A stretch of 64,000 bases of DNA from Diphasiastrum complanatum (GCA_029204225.1 MU832099.1:1-64000); one strand, 5' to 3'; positions 1 to 11,235 are shown, numbered from the stretch's first letter. Notes: generated by a model not told the origin, from the sequence alone. Numbers and translations: made by a program.

Positions 1-1655
1 TGGGTGTATCTGGACTGGTGAAGGTATAGCTTAGCTCCCTCATAGTCCCCTTCAATTTGCAAGCCAAAGTAGCATATGGCTTCTCCCAGATCCACAATCT
101 CAAAATGTTTCGAGATGTCGTCCACATATACAACCACGATAATGATCTGCCCATCTGTAACTGACATACACATTGGAATCAATCAGTGACTTGAATCCTA
201 ATGATTTCAGGGTTTGATCCTTCTTTTTGTACCATTGTCGAACTGACTGTTTCAGACCGTAGATACTTCTATGCATTCTGCATGCATAATCAAGAAGTGA
301 ATTTGAGACATATCCTGGGCTTGATCCATGTAGACCTCCTCGTCTAAGTCACCATGCAAGAAGGCTATCTTCTCATCCACAATGTGGATCTTGAGGTCAT
401 AAGCAGCTGCATATGCAAATAACAGACGTAGGGACGAATGTTTGACTAGAGGATAGGAGATTTCAGAGTAGTCAATATCATATCTCTGAGAAAATCCTTC
501 GCTACCAGTCTTGCCTTGTATTTCGAGACATTCCCATCTGGTCCGTACTTGAGCTTAAAAAACCAATTTGCATTTGACAGTCTTGCGCTTATGTGGTAAT
601 GGCTGCAATGTCCGTACCTGGTCATTCCTCATGAATTCCATCTCTTCGTTCATGGCTTGGATCCATTTGTCCTTATCTAGACATTCAATCGCCTCCTCGA
701 AAGTCTGTGGTTCGTCATTGAATGCACTTCTGATGTAAAGCAGAGCTACCTAGTATGTATCTTGCTGGCACTCTTCGTGGTCTTGTCAAGCTTCTAGGAG
801 ATCCTCTTGTACAACAATGTCTTTTCCTTTGTCTACTCTGCTAGGTTCGGATTCATCTTGGTTTACAGGTACTGTAACAGTAGTATGCCTCTCAAATTTT
901 TCGTCTTCAGATTCGTCACTTGAATGGGAAGCGACTTGAAAATATTTGTTTTCGTGTACATCATCTGCTCTCTTTGTCGTTGGTGGCAGATCATAGTACT
1001 GTCTCTCTAGAATCTCATAGCTGACAGGATCGTCATTAGCCATTGTCCTGCTCTCATCAAATCTGACATCTCTCACTATCTTCACAGTGTTCATGTCTGG
1101 CATGTAGACTCTGTAGTATGACAAATCTTTGTCATAACCTACCAGAAATCCCTGTTCAGCTTTCTCATCAAGCTTCTTTTGAAGCTATTTAGGAATGTGT
1201 GCATAAGCTGCACAGCCAAAGATTTTGATGTGAGATAAGTTGGGCTTTCTACCCCACCATAACTCGTGTGGTGTCGTGTGAGAGACACCAGACTTCCTTG
1301 TCCTGTTCTGGATGTATGTGGCTGTAGCTACGCTTCAGCCCACAATACCCTTGGAGCTAGGCCATCATGCATCTGACAGCTTCCATCAGGGTCCTATTCT
1401 TCCTCTCTGCAACACCGTTGTGCTACGGTGTGTAGGCTATAGTCCTTCTGTGAATGTCACAATCATTGCAAAAGTCAGCAAAGTGATTCGAGATGTATTC
1501 GCCATTTCGATCTGTCCTGATCTGCTTCACTTTGTTGCTTGTGCATCTCTCTGCCCAATTCACATATTTTGTGAATTTATCAAGTGCTTCAGATTTATTT
1601 TAAATAAAGTACACTCTGGCGAATTTTATAATCATCAATGAAGGTTATATAATAT
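1..1655 (-). pseudogene. Ty1/copia pol relic (integrase to reverse transcriptase)
   Basis: Reading the minus strand from about 1655 down to 1 gives copia pol in its usual order. The integrase core comes first, with FIDDYK, RTDRNGEY and NGVAERKNRT (the last two carry the second Asp and the Glu of the DDE triad). The post-integrase block follows (786-1124, YRVYMPDMNTVKIVRDVRFDE), then reverse transcriptase with YVDD near 150-165. Decay is obvious: in-frame TAGs occur in the P-Q-H-N-G and I-P-K-x-L-x-K-K-L-D blocks, there are several frameshifts, and a deletion fuses YVDD directly to the S-K-H-F-E-I-V-D-L-G region. The gag end is absent and the RT end runs off the window. It is a dead fragment. 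The family assignment is secure; the exact junction near 1655 is approximate. Confidence 0.88.
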
Positions 1656-1972
1656 TTGAGCCTCCTACTGAGATGACTGAACCTTCGCCAAGTGGACCTT
1701 CGTCCAATAAACCTTTGCCAGTACTATGTTTAGGTTCTGATTTTCTAATTCAAGCCTCTGTCAAATTTTTGATCAATTCTATTACAGTTTGATTCTGATT
1801 CTGAGAATTCATCATTATTAGAAGTGTCGATCGCTTGATCATAGATCTTTTTCCAAAAATCAAAAACTTGATTATTGTCAAGTGAAAGAAATTTTGCAGA
1901 TCTGAACTAAGATAGTTCTTGATTGAAAAATCTAGATCCAATCTCATTGTTTGCTTGTTGTAATTTGTAAAA

Positions 1973-2029
1973 ATGGCTGCTCCTGGAGGTGCTCCTCGGG
2001 AAGTCAATCCATTGTTAGAAGATCACTCC
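1973..2029 (+). pseudogene. N-terminal stub of a gag-like ORF, cut by a foldback element
   Basis: An ATG at 1973 opens 19 codons (MAAPGGAPREVN...) that run straight into the terminal repeat of the element at 2030, where TAG ends the frame. Beyond that element, at 3125, a coding-like stretch resumes (GLDLPKYNELTDPVRFF), which fits the start of an LTR-retrotransposon gag. I infer that one gag was split by the insertion. About 300 bases upstream (1660-1972) would be its leader; I saw no clear primer-binding site there. The join is inferred from position and style of sequence, not proved. Confidence 0.45.
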
Positions 2030-3124
2030 CATTAGGGCCCTTTTTGGACTCAAAAAGGGCCTTTTCACTAATTATAATTAGTGTTAATGATGACATGTGT
2101 ACAAGTGAGATGGAATGGTCCATATGACATGGCACATTCAATGGCCTAGATGAAATTACCAAAATCTAACTCACCCACTAACCACACTCTAACTATACTC
2201 CCCTAGCCCTTATAATGACAATGTGACACTCATAAGCAAGGCCTAAATTCAAATTTTGAATTTGTGAAGGTTGAAATTTTTTTCACACTTCATAGGTCTT
2301 TTTTTTATTTTTATTTTGGTGAAAAAATATGTTGTAAATTTTTTTATTTTTTATTTTGAAATGTACAAAAAATGGTACAAGGGGGGCAGAGGTCCCCCCC
2401 TTTGTACCTATGAAAAAAAAGTGAAAATGTAAGGGGGGTGGTACACCCCCCCCCCCGCTCCACCCTGCACTTCCCTGCTGGCGCACACACACCCCGACTA
2501 GCACACTTCGGGCCGCTAGCCCGGCTCGATGCCCAGCGCCCTGGTCGCGAGTAGTGACTGAAGCCGACCATGTGGTTGAATCTGGGCAGCTGGGCATCGA
2601 GCTCGGACTAGCGGCCCAGAGTGTGTTGGCCCGGAGTAGCGCCCTGATCGCGAGTAGTGGCTAAAGCATCGAGCTGGGCCAGTGGCCCGGAGTGTGCTAG
2701 CCCGGGGTGTGTGTGCTAGCAGAGAAGCGACGGCCGTGCAAGACGGGGCGGGGGTTTACCACCAACCCCTTACATTTTCAAATTTTTTTTTCTTAGTACA
2801 AAGGGGAGACCTCTCCCCCCTTGTACCATTTTTTGTACATTTCAAAATGAAAATTAAAAAAATTTGCAGCATATTTTCTTACCAAAATAAAACTAAAAAA
2901 AAGACCTATGAAGTGTGAAAAAAATTTCAACCTTCACAAATTCAAAAACAAATCTATCTTTTTACAAGTAATAAATTCAAGTGCAACCTATGTGACTAGG
3001 TTTTAGCTCGAGTTAAACCCAAGGTGAACTGCCACATAGGACTACTAGCAAGTTAATTAATCCAGATTATCAAACATGTTTAGGCAAGGAAGAGGCCCCT
3101 TTGAGTTCAAAAAGGGCCCTAATG
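2030..3124. mobile_element. Foldback/MITE-like element with GC-rich core
   Basis: The ends are inverted copies: CATTAGGGCCCTTTTTGGAC at 2030 and its near-complement ending CCCTAATG at 3124. Inside lies a second, longer inverted repeat. The left arm (about 2240-2450) carries GTGAAGGTTGAAATTTTTTT and TCATAGGTCTTT, and the right arm (about 2755-2950) carries the complement. Between the arms (about 2450-2755) is a strikingly GC-rich spacer that is itself partly repetitive, with GCCCGGAGT, GCGAGTAGTG and CATCGAGCT each occurring more than once. The short ORFs here come from the arms and I do not regard them as genes. It sits inside a gag-like ORF. I could not find a clear target-site duplication. 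Confidence 0.75.
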
Positions 3125-3436
3125 GTTTGGATCTACCCAAGTACAATGAATTGACAGATCCAGTTAGATTTTTCTAGATCTATGCGGAATCTCGTGAAGT
3201 CTGACGAAGTTTTTCCCCAAGATAAACTTAGGCTATTTCCAATGGCCTTGTTTTTGTCAGGTCTACCTAAAAGGATCAGGCGTGAGTTGAAACGCCATAA
3301 TGAGTACGCAATTTATCAAAATGCTATGGACAATGCAGTACGAGAGGAGGATGAAGATTCAAATGACGAGCCAAATATTGGTATGTTGTCTTATACAGTA
3401 GGGCAGACCACTATGACATCCTTTGGCGAAGGATGA
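3125..3436 (+). pseudogene. Gag-like continuation after the foldback insertion
   Basis: After the insertion the sequence reads as a gag-like segment (LTDPVRFF) and then, in a shifted frame, an 84-codon ORF from 3182 (SDEVFPQDKLRLFPMALFLSGL...RRELKRHN). The spacing of hydrophobic residues and the LPKRIRRELKRH block resemble capsid-type gag, followed by an acidic tail (REEDEDSNDE). A stop in the first frame and the frame change show decay. No zinc knuckle or pol domain follows, so the parent element looks gag-only and non-autonomous. The gag identity is tentative; I did not recognise a named family. Confidence 0.4.
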
Positions 3437-3830
3437 ACCTGCGAAGCCTTTGCTCACTGCAATGGGTATTTATGAGCGGGCCTTCTCGGGACGAATTAAC
3501 ATGGAATTTATCACTCTTACCTTCAGTACTTGGAAGGAGGAGAAATCCAAATTTTATATTCCCTTTCAAGGAGCCACACACAAGGAGCACGTAACTGAAG
3601 TCGCCCTTGTTGCCATAGGGATTTCATCCGGCACCCAAGACTCACCGAACCACAAACAGGCCAAACAAATTATTAAGCCATACATTGATACCACAATCGA
3701 CTTATACTGGACAAATGACAGCTATATGTTAGGGGCCATTAGGGATCCTATCATCCGTGTAGTTGCTCAGCTCAATAACTTCAGATGGTTTGGAAATGCT
3801 AAGAAAGATGCATCTCTTCCCGATAGATAG
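3423..3830 (+). CDS. Uncharacterised 135-codon ORF of the gag-only LTR element
   Basis: This open frame overlaps the end of the preceding ORF by 14 bases in another frame and ends about 285 bases before the 3' LTR. The product is soluble-looking, with no signal peptide or membrane segment. It is rich in short hydrophobic/charged alternations (EFITLTFSTWKEEKSKFYIPF; LNNFRWFGNAKKD). I do not recognise a domain. Its place between a gag-like ORF and a polypurine tract plus LTR suggests it is the second half of a frameshifted gag, or an accessory ORF of a non-autonomous element. Bases 3831-4103 downstream hold no gene that I can support. Confidence 0.4.
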   Translation: MAKDEPAKPLLTAMGIYERAFSGRINMEFITLTFSTWKEEKSKFYIPFQGATHKEHVTEVALVAIGISSGTQDSPNHKQAKQIIKPYIDTTIDLYWTNDSYMLGAIRDPIIRVVAQLNNFRWFGNAKKDASLPDR

Positions 3831-4103
3831 CATAGGGAATAGTGAATCTCATGCCAAAATAGCTAAGTGCCTCTAGAACCATATAATTGGTTCAAATTGT
3901 GTTTGGAGAGCTCAAACGAGCTATCAAGAGCAATACCAAGCAGCAGTTTGCTGCTGGTTAGTTATTGTCACTCCTAGTATCACACCTTGATAGTAAAATC
4001 CATGGCTTCAGTATGGATTCCGTCTTTCAATATATGAAGCAGTACCACTGAATCCTCACACTTGCGCATTGCTTAGTATGAAGATCAGGCATTCACGATC
4101 CAA

Positions 4104-4115
4104 ATTAAGGGGGGG
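4104..4115 (+). other. Polypurine tract before a 3' LTR
   Basis: The purine run ending AAGGGGGG lies immediately before TGTTGGA, the start of the LTR at 4116. This is where plus-strand priming of an LTR retrotransposon takes place. Confidence 0.7.
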
Positions 4116-5083
4116 TGTTGGATTTATCTCCTCTACTCCGCTAAATCCTATGTAATCTGCCTCCATTCATGCTACTACCGCATTTTTACTCATGTTGGTC
4201 GCACAGTCTGCATATTTGAAAAATTGTCACTACAGTCTGATTTTTACTCGAGAATTCCCACAGGCAAAAAACGTGACACTCTCGCTTTTTCACTCTTCGG
4301 GCCACCCTGAGCCAACCAAGTGTTTGCGACACTTCCAGAAAAGTGACAGTCTGCATAGACTACAGACAGACACAACCACTTTTGTACTTCTTCATCTGCA
4401 CACTTTGTAAAAATTTATGTATATATAGAATACCATCAGCGTATTTACAGAATAGCATAGATAACAGAAGATAGAACGAAACATCAGTTGTAATTAGAGA
4501 CAGACATTGTAGATGTTTTTTGCGCATTGATTCTTTCTTTCAGATGTATTGTCAGTAAGTAGGTTCATTCACTTTTACAGATTGTGATTAGCTTGGTGAA
4601 CACATGTTACGTCCCGCTATTGTTTTGTGCTCACTTGCATTATTGACCTGTATATTCGTTATACTTAATCTGATACAGCTTTGTTTGTCCAGCGTTCAGA
4701 TTTGTGTCAATACTGCAATGCTTTTCTATATTCTGCCTGGTCTTTCCAATTGCTAGTCTGGTTGTCTGCTGTCCGCGACTTATAATTAGTCTAGTTGTTC
4801 ACGACTAATTCGCGGACTGATTATTAGTCTAGCTCTTTGCAACTAATTCGCGACTAATAATTTGTCTAGCTATTCGCGACAAATTATTTGTTTGATGTTT
4901 TGATGTTTAATATTTGGCTACGTGGATCAGAGCGATACGTGATTTCTATCACTAATGTTTTGTTCTAAATTGATAGGCATAGTCATGCTTGAGAAAAGAG
5001 GGAGATAGCTTATTCCGCACGAACATTTTTCATTCGAGTTTGTTCTTTCGAGTTATCTTTCAATTCACCCCCTCTTTCCAACA
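4116..5083 (+). mobile_element. 3' LTR (968 bp) of a gag-only LTR retrotransposon
   Basis: The LTR opens TGTTGGATTT just after a polypurine tract and closes CTTTCCAACA, so the ends are inverted (TGTTGGA/TCCAACA) with canonical TG...CA. Its 3' half contains a repeated theme of ACTAATTCGCGACTAAT-like short blocks around 4780-4890. A diverged relative of its second half lies at about 24430-25050. The matching 5' LTR is not visible upstream of 1973, so the element is incomplete here. Confidence 0.78.
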
Positions 5084-5465
5084 TATAAGAAAAAAATTAA
5101 TTTTTAAAAAAAGGCCCCTTTGACCTCCTTTAGCCATTTCTTCTCAAACAAAGGACTACGAACTCCAAACAAATGATACTCAGACTAAACCTGCAAGTAC
5201 AGTACCAAAAAACAGAGTGATTGCTATGGGAAAAAATACTTAGTGGATGCCAGAAATCATTTTTTTCTTTTAGGGAGTGCCTAGTCCGAGAGCGTGCGTT
5301 TGAAACCATTTCTCCATTAAAAAATGATCTTGGCTTGCAATTTGCCAACTAAGTGGCATGTGGCTGCAGGTAAGACAAAAATTGCAGGTCATTATTTTGG
5401 ACTTCTGACATTGCCATTGGACTCAGAGCACTCTTTCTAGCCTACAGGTTCATTTTTAAGCACTT
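5084..5465. other. Intergenic stretch, no gene seen
   Basis: This is AT-rich sequence between an LTR end and a decayed copia gag. I see no domain, repeat structure or regulatory motif that I can support. Confidence 0.5.
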
Positions 5466-6970
5466 CGGAGATGGCTAGCAATGAGAGTGTGGAATCCTTC
5501 TTCACCAAGATCAAGGAGCTGAGAGATTAATTGAGAGCCCATCAAAGATGTCGAGCTTGTCTATATAGCAATGAGTGGTAGTATATGAAGGAATGCAAAG
5601 TTCGTGAGTGTCATCGCATCAAGGGGAGAGATTGCCCACCTTTGAAGACCTCATGGGATCCTTTTACAAGAAGAATAGAGGTGCAAGGTGGTAAAATCGA
5701 GGCATGCCGCTCAATAGGATCAAGCATTGGTCACCAAATGGGGGGGATGGAAGTGCATCTCTACGAATAGGCATAGTCATCATCAAAGCCCTAAGACAAA
5801 GAAGGGCAAGTGCTACTATGCCACAAGCAATGCCATCGAGGTGAAGACTTTTATAAAAATAAGGTGGATACCAACATAGTTGAAGATAATTCGGAGGAGG
5901 ATCAGAGCAATGTGATCAACATTGGCATTACAAATTGATGATGGTACAAGGTGCATTAGAGGAGTTCTAAATCCAAAAAAGACCGTTTGTAAAGATTTTT
6001 TTCTATTTTTTCTCAATTTTTCTTACACATGGACCAAACAAAACACTCAAATTTGAAATCTACGTAACATAACTTTTTGAGTTCACATTTGAATTCCACA
6101 CTAAAAATGGCATAAACTTTTTAGTGGTAAGTCCGAATTTAGTGGAGTTTAGTGCATTGGAAAGCGCTCAACAAGGACTTTCCAGTGATATGTTAGATGA
6201 CATACTTTTGAGTATGATTAAAAAGTTATGGCAAGTCAAAAGTATTAGTGTTATAATATTTTAATAATATAAACTACATCTTGCACGAATTCTTAAAGGG
6301 TCTTTTTGAGCTCAAAACTCCTCTAATGATTCATTGAACTCGGTTGCTTCTAGACACATAAAGAAAAGAGTGATTGGCTTGAGAACTTCTCACCTATCCA
6401 TGATTGGGGAGAAGGTCAAGCAACCAATGGGCAAGAATGCCAAATTCAAGAAGTCGACAATGTGTTAGTGCAATTTCTTGATGGTAAGATAAAGAACATC
6501 TCCAATGTGCTTTACTGCCAAAACTTATGAAGAGCTTATTTTATATTGGGTCACAACAAATCAAGGTTTGAAAGTTGAGTTTTGTTAAGGATGGTTGCTT
6601 GATGAAAGACATGGATTATGACTACAAGGTGGTGGCAACATGATATTGCGAGCACAATGTTGTCTCTACAAGTTGGATGCGGCCAATCTTGGTGAGTACG
6701 GTTTAGCTTCATCGATTGCATCTCAATCAAAATTGTGGGCCTCATATGATGGGCCATTTGAAATATGGTAGCCTAAGTTTGATGGATAAATTGAAGATGG
6801 TAAGCGGATTACTAGCATTGTAGGATGAGCAACACTCAGTTTCTGAAGGTTGCATGATGGGAAAACACCAATAGGGAGAAATTCAAGAAGGGTAGCCTCA
6901 ACTTATTGACAATTTCCCATGTACTTCTTTTAATAAGCAATTTTTCTCTTGTGCTCTACAAAATTGCATT
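5466..6970 (+). pseudogene. Heavily decayed Ty1/copia gag-pol relic
   Basis: Scattered short blocks in order match a copia polyprotein. They are a gag helix block at 5470 (ESVESFFTKIKELRD), a broken CCHC knuckle near 5812 (KCYY...), a protease-region block near 6340-6370 (a decayed L-D-S-G-A-S-R-H-M, read as CTTCTAGACACAT), a protease C-terminal block near 6500 (ISNVLYC-like), and a GAG-pre-integrase block near 6735 (HMMGHLKYGSLSLMDKLKM in a shifted frame). Frames change repeatedly and stops are frequent. A 375-bp MITE (5954-6328) is inserted between the knuckle and the protease. The region 6970-7418 beyond it shows no gene. Confidence 0.7.
5954..6328. mobile_element. MITE, 375 bp, CATTAGAGGAG termini
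   Basis: The termini are inverted copies: CATTAGAGGAGTTCTAAATC at 5954 and the complement of CATTAGAGGAGTTTTGAGCT ending at 6328. Subterminal sequence (ACACATGGACCAA, ACTCAAATTTGAAATCTACGTAAC) is shared with the right end of the larger copy at 18738-19515, and the interior (TTGGAAAGCGCTC, AAAAGTTATGGC) matches that copy too. No coding capacity. I found no convincing target-site duplication. It interrupts a copia relic, so it transposed after that element had inserted. Confidence 0.85.
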
Positions 6971-7416
6971 TGCCAAGTCACCAACAACAACTCCGTAGAG
7001 ACTTAACTTATTATGTTTGAGACCTCAACAAGGTTTATTATAAGCATTAAGTCATTCTTAATGTCTCTATAATCAATTATGATCTCTTTTCTTTTGTCTT
7101 TTATAAAATCAAATAGAAAATATATTCTTAAATATGAGCTCATTTCAAGAATGAGCAAAGTTATATTGTGTGAAAGTAGTTGAAAAGCCTTCATTTACTT
7201 TGAAAGATCTATGACCTCAGTAACTAAGACAATGCTAGGCAACACAAGTTTCATCATAGCACAAAATGATTAAATAGTAACACAAATAGAATCAATTGTA
7301 ATGACTTCTAGCAAAGCTATGAATCTTATCAAGTCCACTTGAAGTAGTCCAAGTACTCCAGAAACCCTACGAACATGTCAAAGAAAGATACATCCACAAT
7401 CAAACTATATCTCACA

Positions 7417-7564
<148 letters not shown>

Positions 7565-7962
7565 ATATTCAACGTGTCATGACCTCCAAAGCTTTCAACT
7601 ATTTCAATGAAAGATATGTACAAACAACTCCTACTTATAATAGTGAGCCAACCCAATGTCACTTGGCCCTAATGAGTCTTGGCTAGACACTCACATATGC
7701 AAAACAATGTCCTTCCTTTATAAAAGTAATAATGATAATAAGGCAATCTTGACTAGCTTCAGGGTTGAAGAAGCTTGATTATCCTAATTTATCCTTGATA
7801 TATATTTGAATGTGACCTTTTATTGTTCCACCTAGCACCCACTTCAATGTTTATAAGTGGATCAAAATAGATCTAGAACAGTTTAATTTTTACATATAAA
7901 TCCAAAACAATGTTTTAACCTAAATAGTAAGTTTTAGAACACTTACAGTCATGGAATCTACA

Positions 7963-7971
<9 letters not shown>

Positions 7972-8010
<39 letters not shown>
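7972..8010 (+). repeat. (CA)n microsatellite
   Basis: A run of CA dinucleotides, preceded by a short CT run. The flanks (7564-7971 and 8011-9201) are AT-rich with no gene that I can support. Confidence 0.97.
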
Positions 8011-8013
<3 letters not shown>

Positions 8014-9201
8014 CACACATGTCACAGACTCCATGACCAAATGTATCAACGTGTCTACAAAGACATGTGTCTATAGAGATATATGTCAGAGAGAAAATAT
8101 GTTGTACAAGACAAGTAGGAGTAGCTTGACTAATTAGAAGTAAGTGTCTACCACAACCATGATGTCAACATGTCTAGACCATATAGTGCAACCCAAACCA
8201 ATGTTAGAAGACATTGACATTCTTTTTTGTAAAGTCATTGTAAACACAGACCATGACATCACATCAATCAAAATAACAATTGGGTGGTTGAAAAATATCC
8301 CTAAAAAATAGTATAAGTAGCATAAAGAATGCTACTCAACAACCACATAGTCAAAAGAAAAATCATCGGGCCTAGCATTTTGTCAATGACACTTGTATGC
8401 TAGGATTTTTTCCAACACCTTTTGCAAAGTCATTGTCACTAATGCAAAGTCGTTGTTCCTCTACAATCGAATGCAAAACAAGAACGAACTTGATCAATAA
8501 TTGTGTGACTTGTGTTTGTTATCCCACCAACCCTCCCATGGAATAGGATAATCACACTAGGTGATGCAACAATTATACCTAGTACTCCACACCTAAAGAA
8601 ACATAGGATGCTCATATTAAAAAATTGCATAATGACAAGCTTCAAATATAGGTCTTCCTATGCCGGGAGCGGTGTGTATTCACACTATCTAAGATTGTCA
8701 CACTATCTCAAGAGCAATGCTTTCAATACATTCATAGATTTTTCAATAACATTATAGAATAAACATAAAGAATCAACATAGCATAACAAGTTTTGAACTA
8801 GTCTATGACACTTGCCAAAGTCTATATCAATCTAGAAGTAATAAAACTACATGAGAAGAAGTCATTAACTCTTATGATCATAAAGTAGGTAGGCCCTATG
8901 GCTAAAATATCAAGTACTTGAAACTTATCTAGGCAATCAATTTGTATAGTACACATTAATATAAATATTTTTCTAGTCAAGAAAAGGTAGTATTAGGTAA
9001 AGTATAATCGAAGGTATGATAATAATATTGATAGTAACATTAAAATAATGAAAAACCAATATTGTTGGCAAAATATTACAAGGCAAAGCTAGCCACAAAT
9101 GTGGTTGGATTTTTAAGGGGAATCCTCTCCAACTCATGAGTGGTGTGTGTGTTTGAACCTAACAAAGTTAAACAAAACTGAACATTAACCCTACAATACA
9201 A

Positions 9202-9419
9202 AAAGTAAAAATCTTAAAGTCAATAGAATTCATATAGAGTCATCACAACAAAAAAATACCAACTTGACAAAACCTAACTACTAGAAGAACTTCTAAATGA
9301 TGAAAATATAAAGTAAAAATCTTAAAGTCAATAGAATTCACATAGAGTCATCACAACAAAAAAAATACCATCTCGACAAAATCTAACTACTAGAAAAAAC
9401 TTTTAAATGATGAAAATAT
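9202..9419 (+). repeat. Tandem duplication, unit about 108 bp
   Basis: The unit beginning AAAGTAAAAATCTTAAAGTC occurs at 9202 and again at 9310 with few differences, for example ATTCATATAGAGTC versus ATTCACATAGAGTC. Each copy ends TAAATGATGAAAATAT. There is no coding content. Confidence 0.85.
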
Positions 9420-9429
9420 GCTCTCACAA

Positions 9430-9860
9430 CTACACATATGGGCGTTTTGTCACGCGACGCTGCCACTCGATACTTAGCCATCTTGACATTTTTCTTTTGC
9501 GTGGCACATCCATGCCAAAAATTTTCCGGGGACATTGCCGGTGAATATAGGCTGGAGGTGGGGTCCAGCAACAAATTTTTAATTTTGCGTGGCAGTGCCA
9601 CGCAAATTTTTTTAAACTCAAAATTTTAAAAATGAGCGCCAAAATTGTTGGCATGGCAGAGCCACGTGTGGAAGTGCCACGCATGACTATTATTTAACCA
9701 CTTATCTGTTGACATGTATCTCTGGAGATTTGTCACGCGTGGCAAATCTCCAAAGAAAATTATAGAGAGTTGGCCTTTTTATTAGCACATGTGGCAATAA
9801 CAAAATACCACACTTTGGAGATTTGCCGTGGAGATGCCATGCGTGGCAAAATAAGTTTGT
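9430..9860. repeat. Cluster of inverted and direct GCGTGGCA/TGCCACGC motifs
   Basis: GCGTGGCA or its complement recurs through this interval (about 9498, 9587, 9676, 9735, 9841). A strong small palindrome lies at about 9583-9607, where TTGCGTGGCA and TGCCACGCAA flank a single base. Motifs occur in both orientations, consistent with a small hairpin or MITE-like element of unknown family. A similar GCGTGGCA pair occurs near 38410-38435. No TIR boundaries could be set. Confidence 0.45.
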
Positions 9861-10624
9861 TGTAAATATTATTATCATTTTAACTATTGTCAATTATATG
9901 TTGATAAACAACAACTTTATGATTAGTTTAAAAGTAAATGAGATTTTTTTTGAGGTTTTGAATAAGTGCGAACTAACAATGAAATGTGAACAAAAATCAA
10001 ATGACCATTATGTCAAATTTTTATGCTCTGACAAATTGAAATTATTATCGCTTGAATATAACCTGCTATCTTATGCATTTATGGACATTATGATGTGTTT
10101 ATATGTTGAGAAAGTTCCATAATTAAAATTTTGCCTTAACCTCAATATGATATTAATAGGTAAAAATATAAGTGTGAGCTAAACTTGCACTTGAAAGGAT
10201 GCTAAGTACCTTGCAATTGAGAGCCATATGGTAGCTTGTTAAGCTAATTTGTTGATTAAAAAGTTGCAATGTTATACACGTTTGTGTATTTGCAAAGATG
10301 AATGAATAATCGAATATTGTGGCAAAGTGTATTATTATCTAAATCTTTCATATAATTTTCACAAATGTTACCAACAAAGATGTGTTTTAATTATAATATA
10401 CAAATAATCAACGTTGTACATTTTCTGATGTTCTCTTAAGTAGTTCTCACATCTATTAATATTGAAGGGTTTTTCCAATTCTAAGTGATTGCGAGATGCG
10501 TTTGAAATGAAACTTAAGAAATGCAATATTGTAAAAAGATGTAATAATTTTAATTTGAAAACCATATATATTGGCCACAGATATATCATTTTGTGACAAA
10601 ATTATTTGTGACATGTACATACTT
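9861..10624. other. AT-rich region, probably includes a copia 5' LTR
   Basis: There is no gene here. A primer-binding site follows at 10625, so the last few hundred bases should contain a 5' LTR, but no second copy is in the window to define its start. Confidence 0.35.
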
Positions 10625-10636
10625 TGGTATCAGAGC
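10625..10636 (+). other. Primer-binding site, initiator tRNA-Met type
   Basis: TGGTATCAGAGC is the standard complement of the plant initiator tRNA-Met 3' end used by LTR retrotransposons. It stands 54 bases before a copia gag start codon at 10690, the expected arrangement. Confidence 0.85.
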
Positions 10637-10689
10637 ATAGTTCAAATAAACCAAGAGACTAAGTTTGTTCCATTTATATTACTATTATC

Positions 10690-11235
10690 ATGTCTCATCT
10701 TGGTAGCTCTTCGTCATCATCCAACGAGGCTAGAATCATTGACAAGTTCAATGGTTCTAACTTCTACATCTGGATGTTAAAACTCCAGATGATGTTGATA
10801 GATAGAGATCTTTGGGATGTAGTGGAAGGTGTTGACCTGAAACCAAAAGATGATGATCAAGCAAAGGAATGGAAGATCAAAGATCATAAGGCCTTAGCAT
10901 GTATCACACTCAATCTGACCGACTCCCAAATATCTCACGTTACCACATGCAAAATCTCTAAGGATGCATCAGATTTGTTATCAAATCTCTATGAGACTCA
11001 TGATGCAACCACTAGATTACATTTTAGAAGGAAGTTCTTTACTCTTAGCATGTCTGATTCTACTGCCATCACTTCTCACACAACAGCTTCAAGTCTTTGT
11101 TGGATCAGTTATCAGCTGTAGGATGTTCTATTCAAGATGATGATGCCATCATGACCTTGCTTTCTTCTCTTCCAAAGTTGTATGAATACAAAAGACAAAG
11201 TTGTATGCCCGATGACATTGTCTCTAGTTAATTAT
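10690..11235 (+). pseudogene. Ty1/copia gag, truncated and frameshifted
   Basis: From the ATG at 10690 the frame encodes the copia gag N-terminal region, with a Ser-rich start and then FNGSNFYIWMLKLQMML (the usual W-x-x-x-M/L block) and LWDVVEGVD. It continues to about 11080. There an indel moves the reading into another frame, where the gag helix (NSFKSLLDQLSAVGC, DAIMTLLSSLPKLYEY) runs on to about 11210. No CCHC knuckle or pol follows, so the element is 3'-truncated. The PBS at 10625 shows that this is its true 5' end. Confidence 0.85.

Noticed and set aside
1312..1641. Plus-strand open frame of 109 codons
   Set aside because: It is antisense to the copia integrase relic, which explains the sequence fully.
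2283..2597. Open frames inside the GC-rich foldback core
   Set aside because: They cross the inverted-repeat arms, exist on both strands and have low-complexity composition.
5107..5130. AAGGCCCCTTTGACCTCC, resembling the inner end of the foldback element at 3124
   Set aside because: Only a short match, no inverted partner and no CATTAG tip, so not called as an element end.
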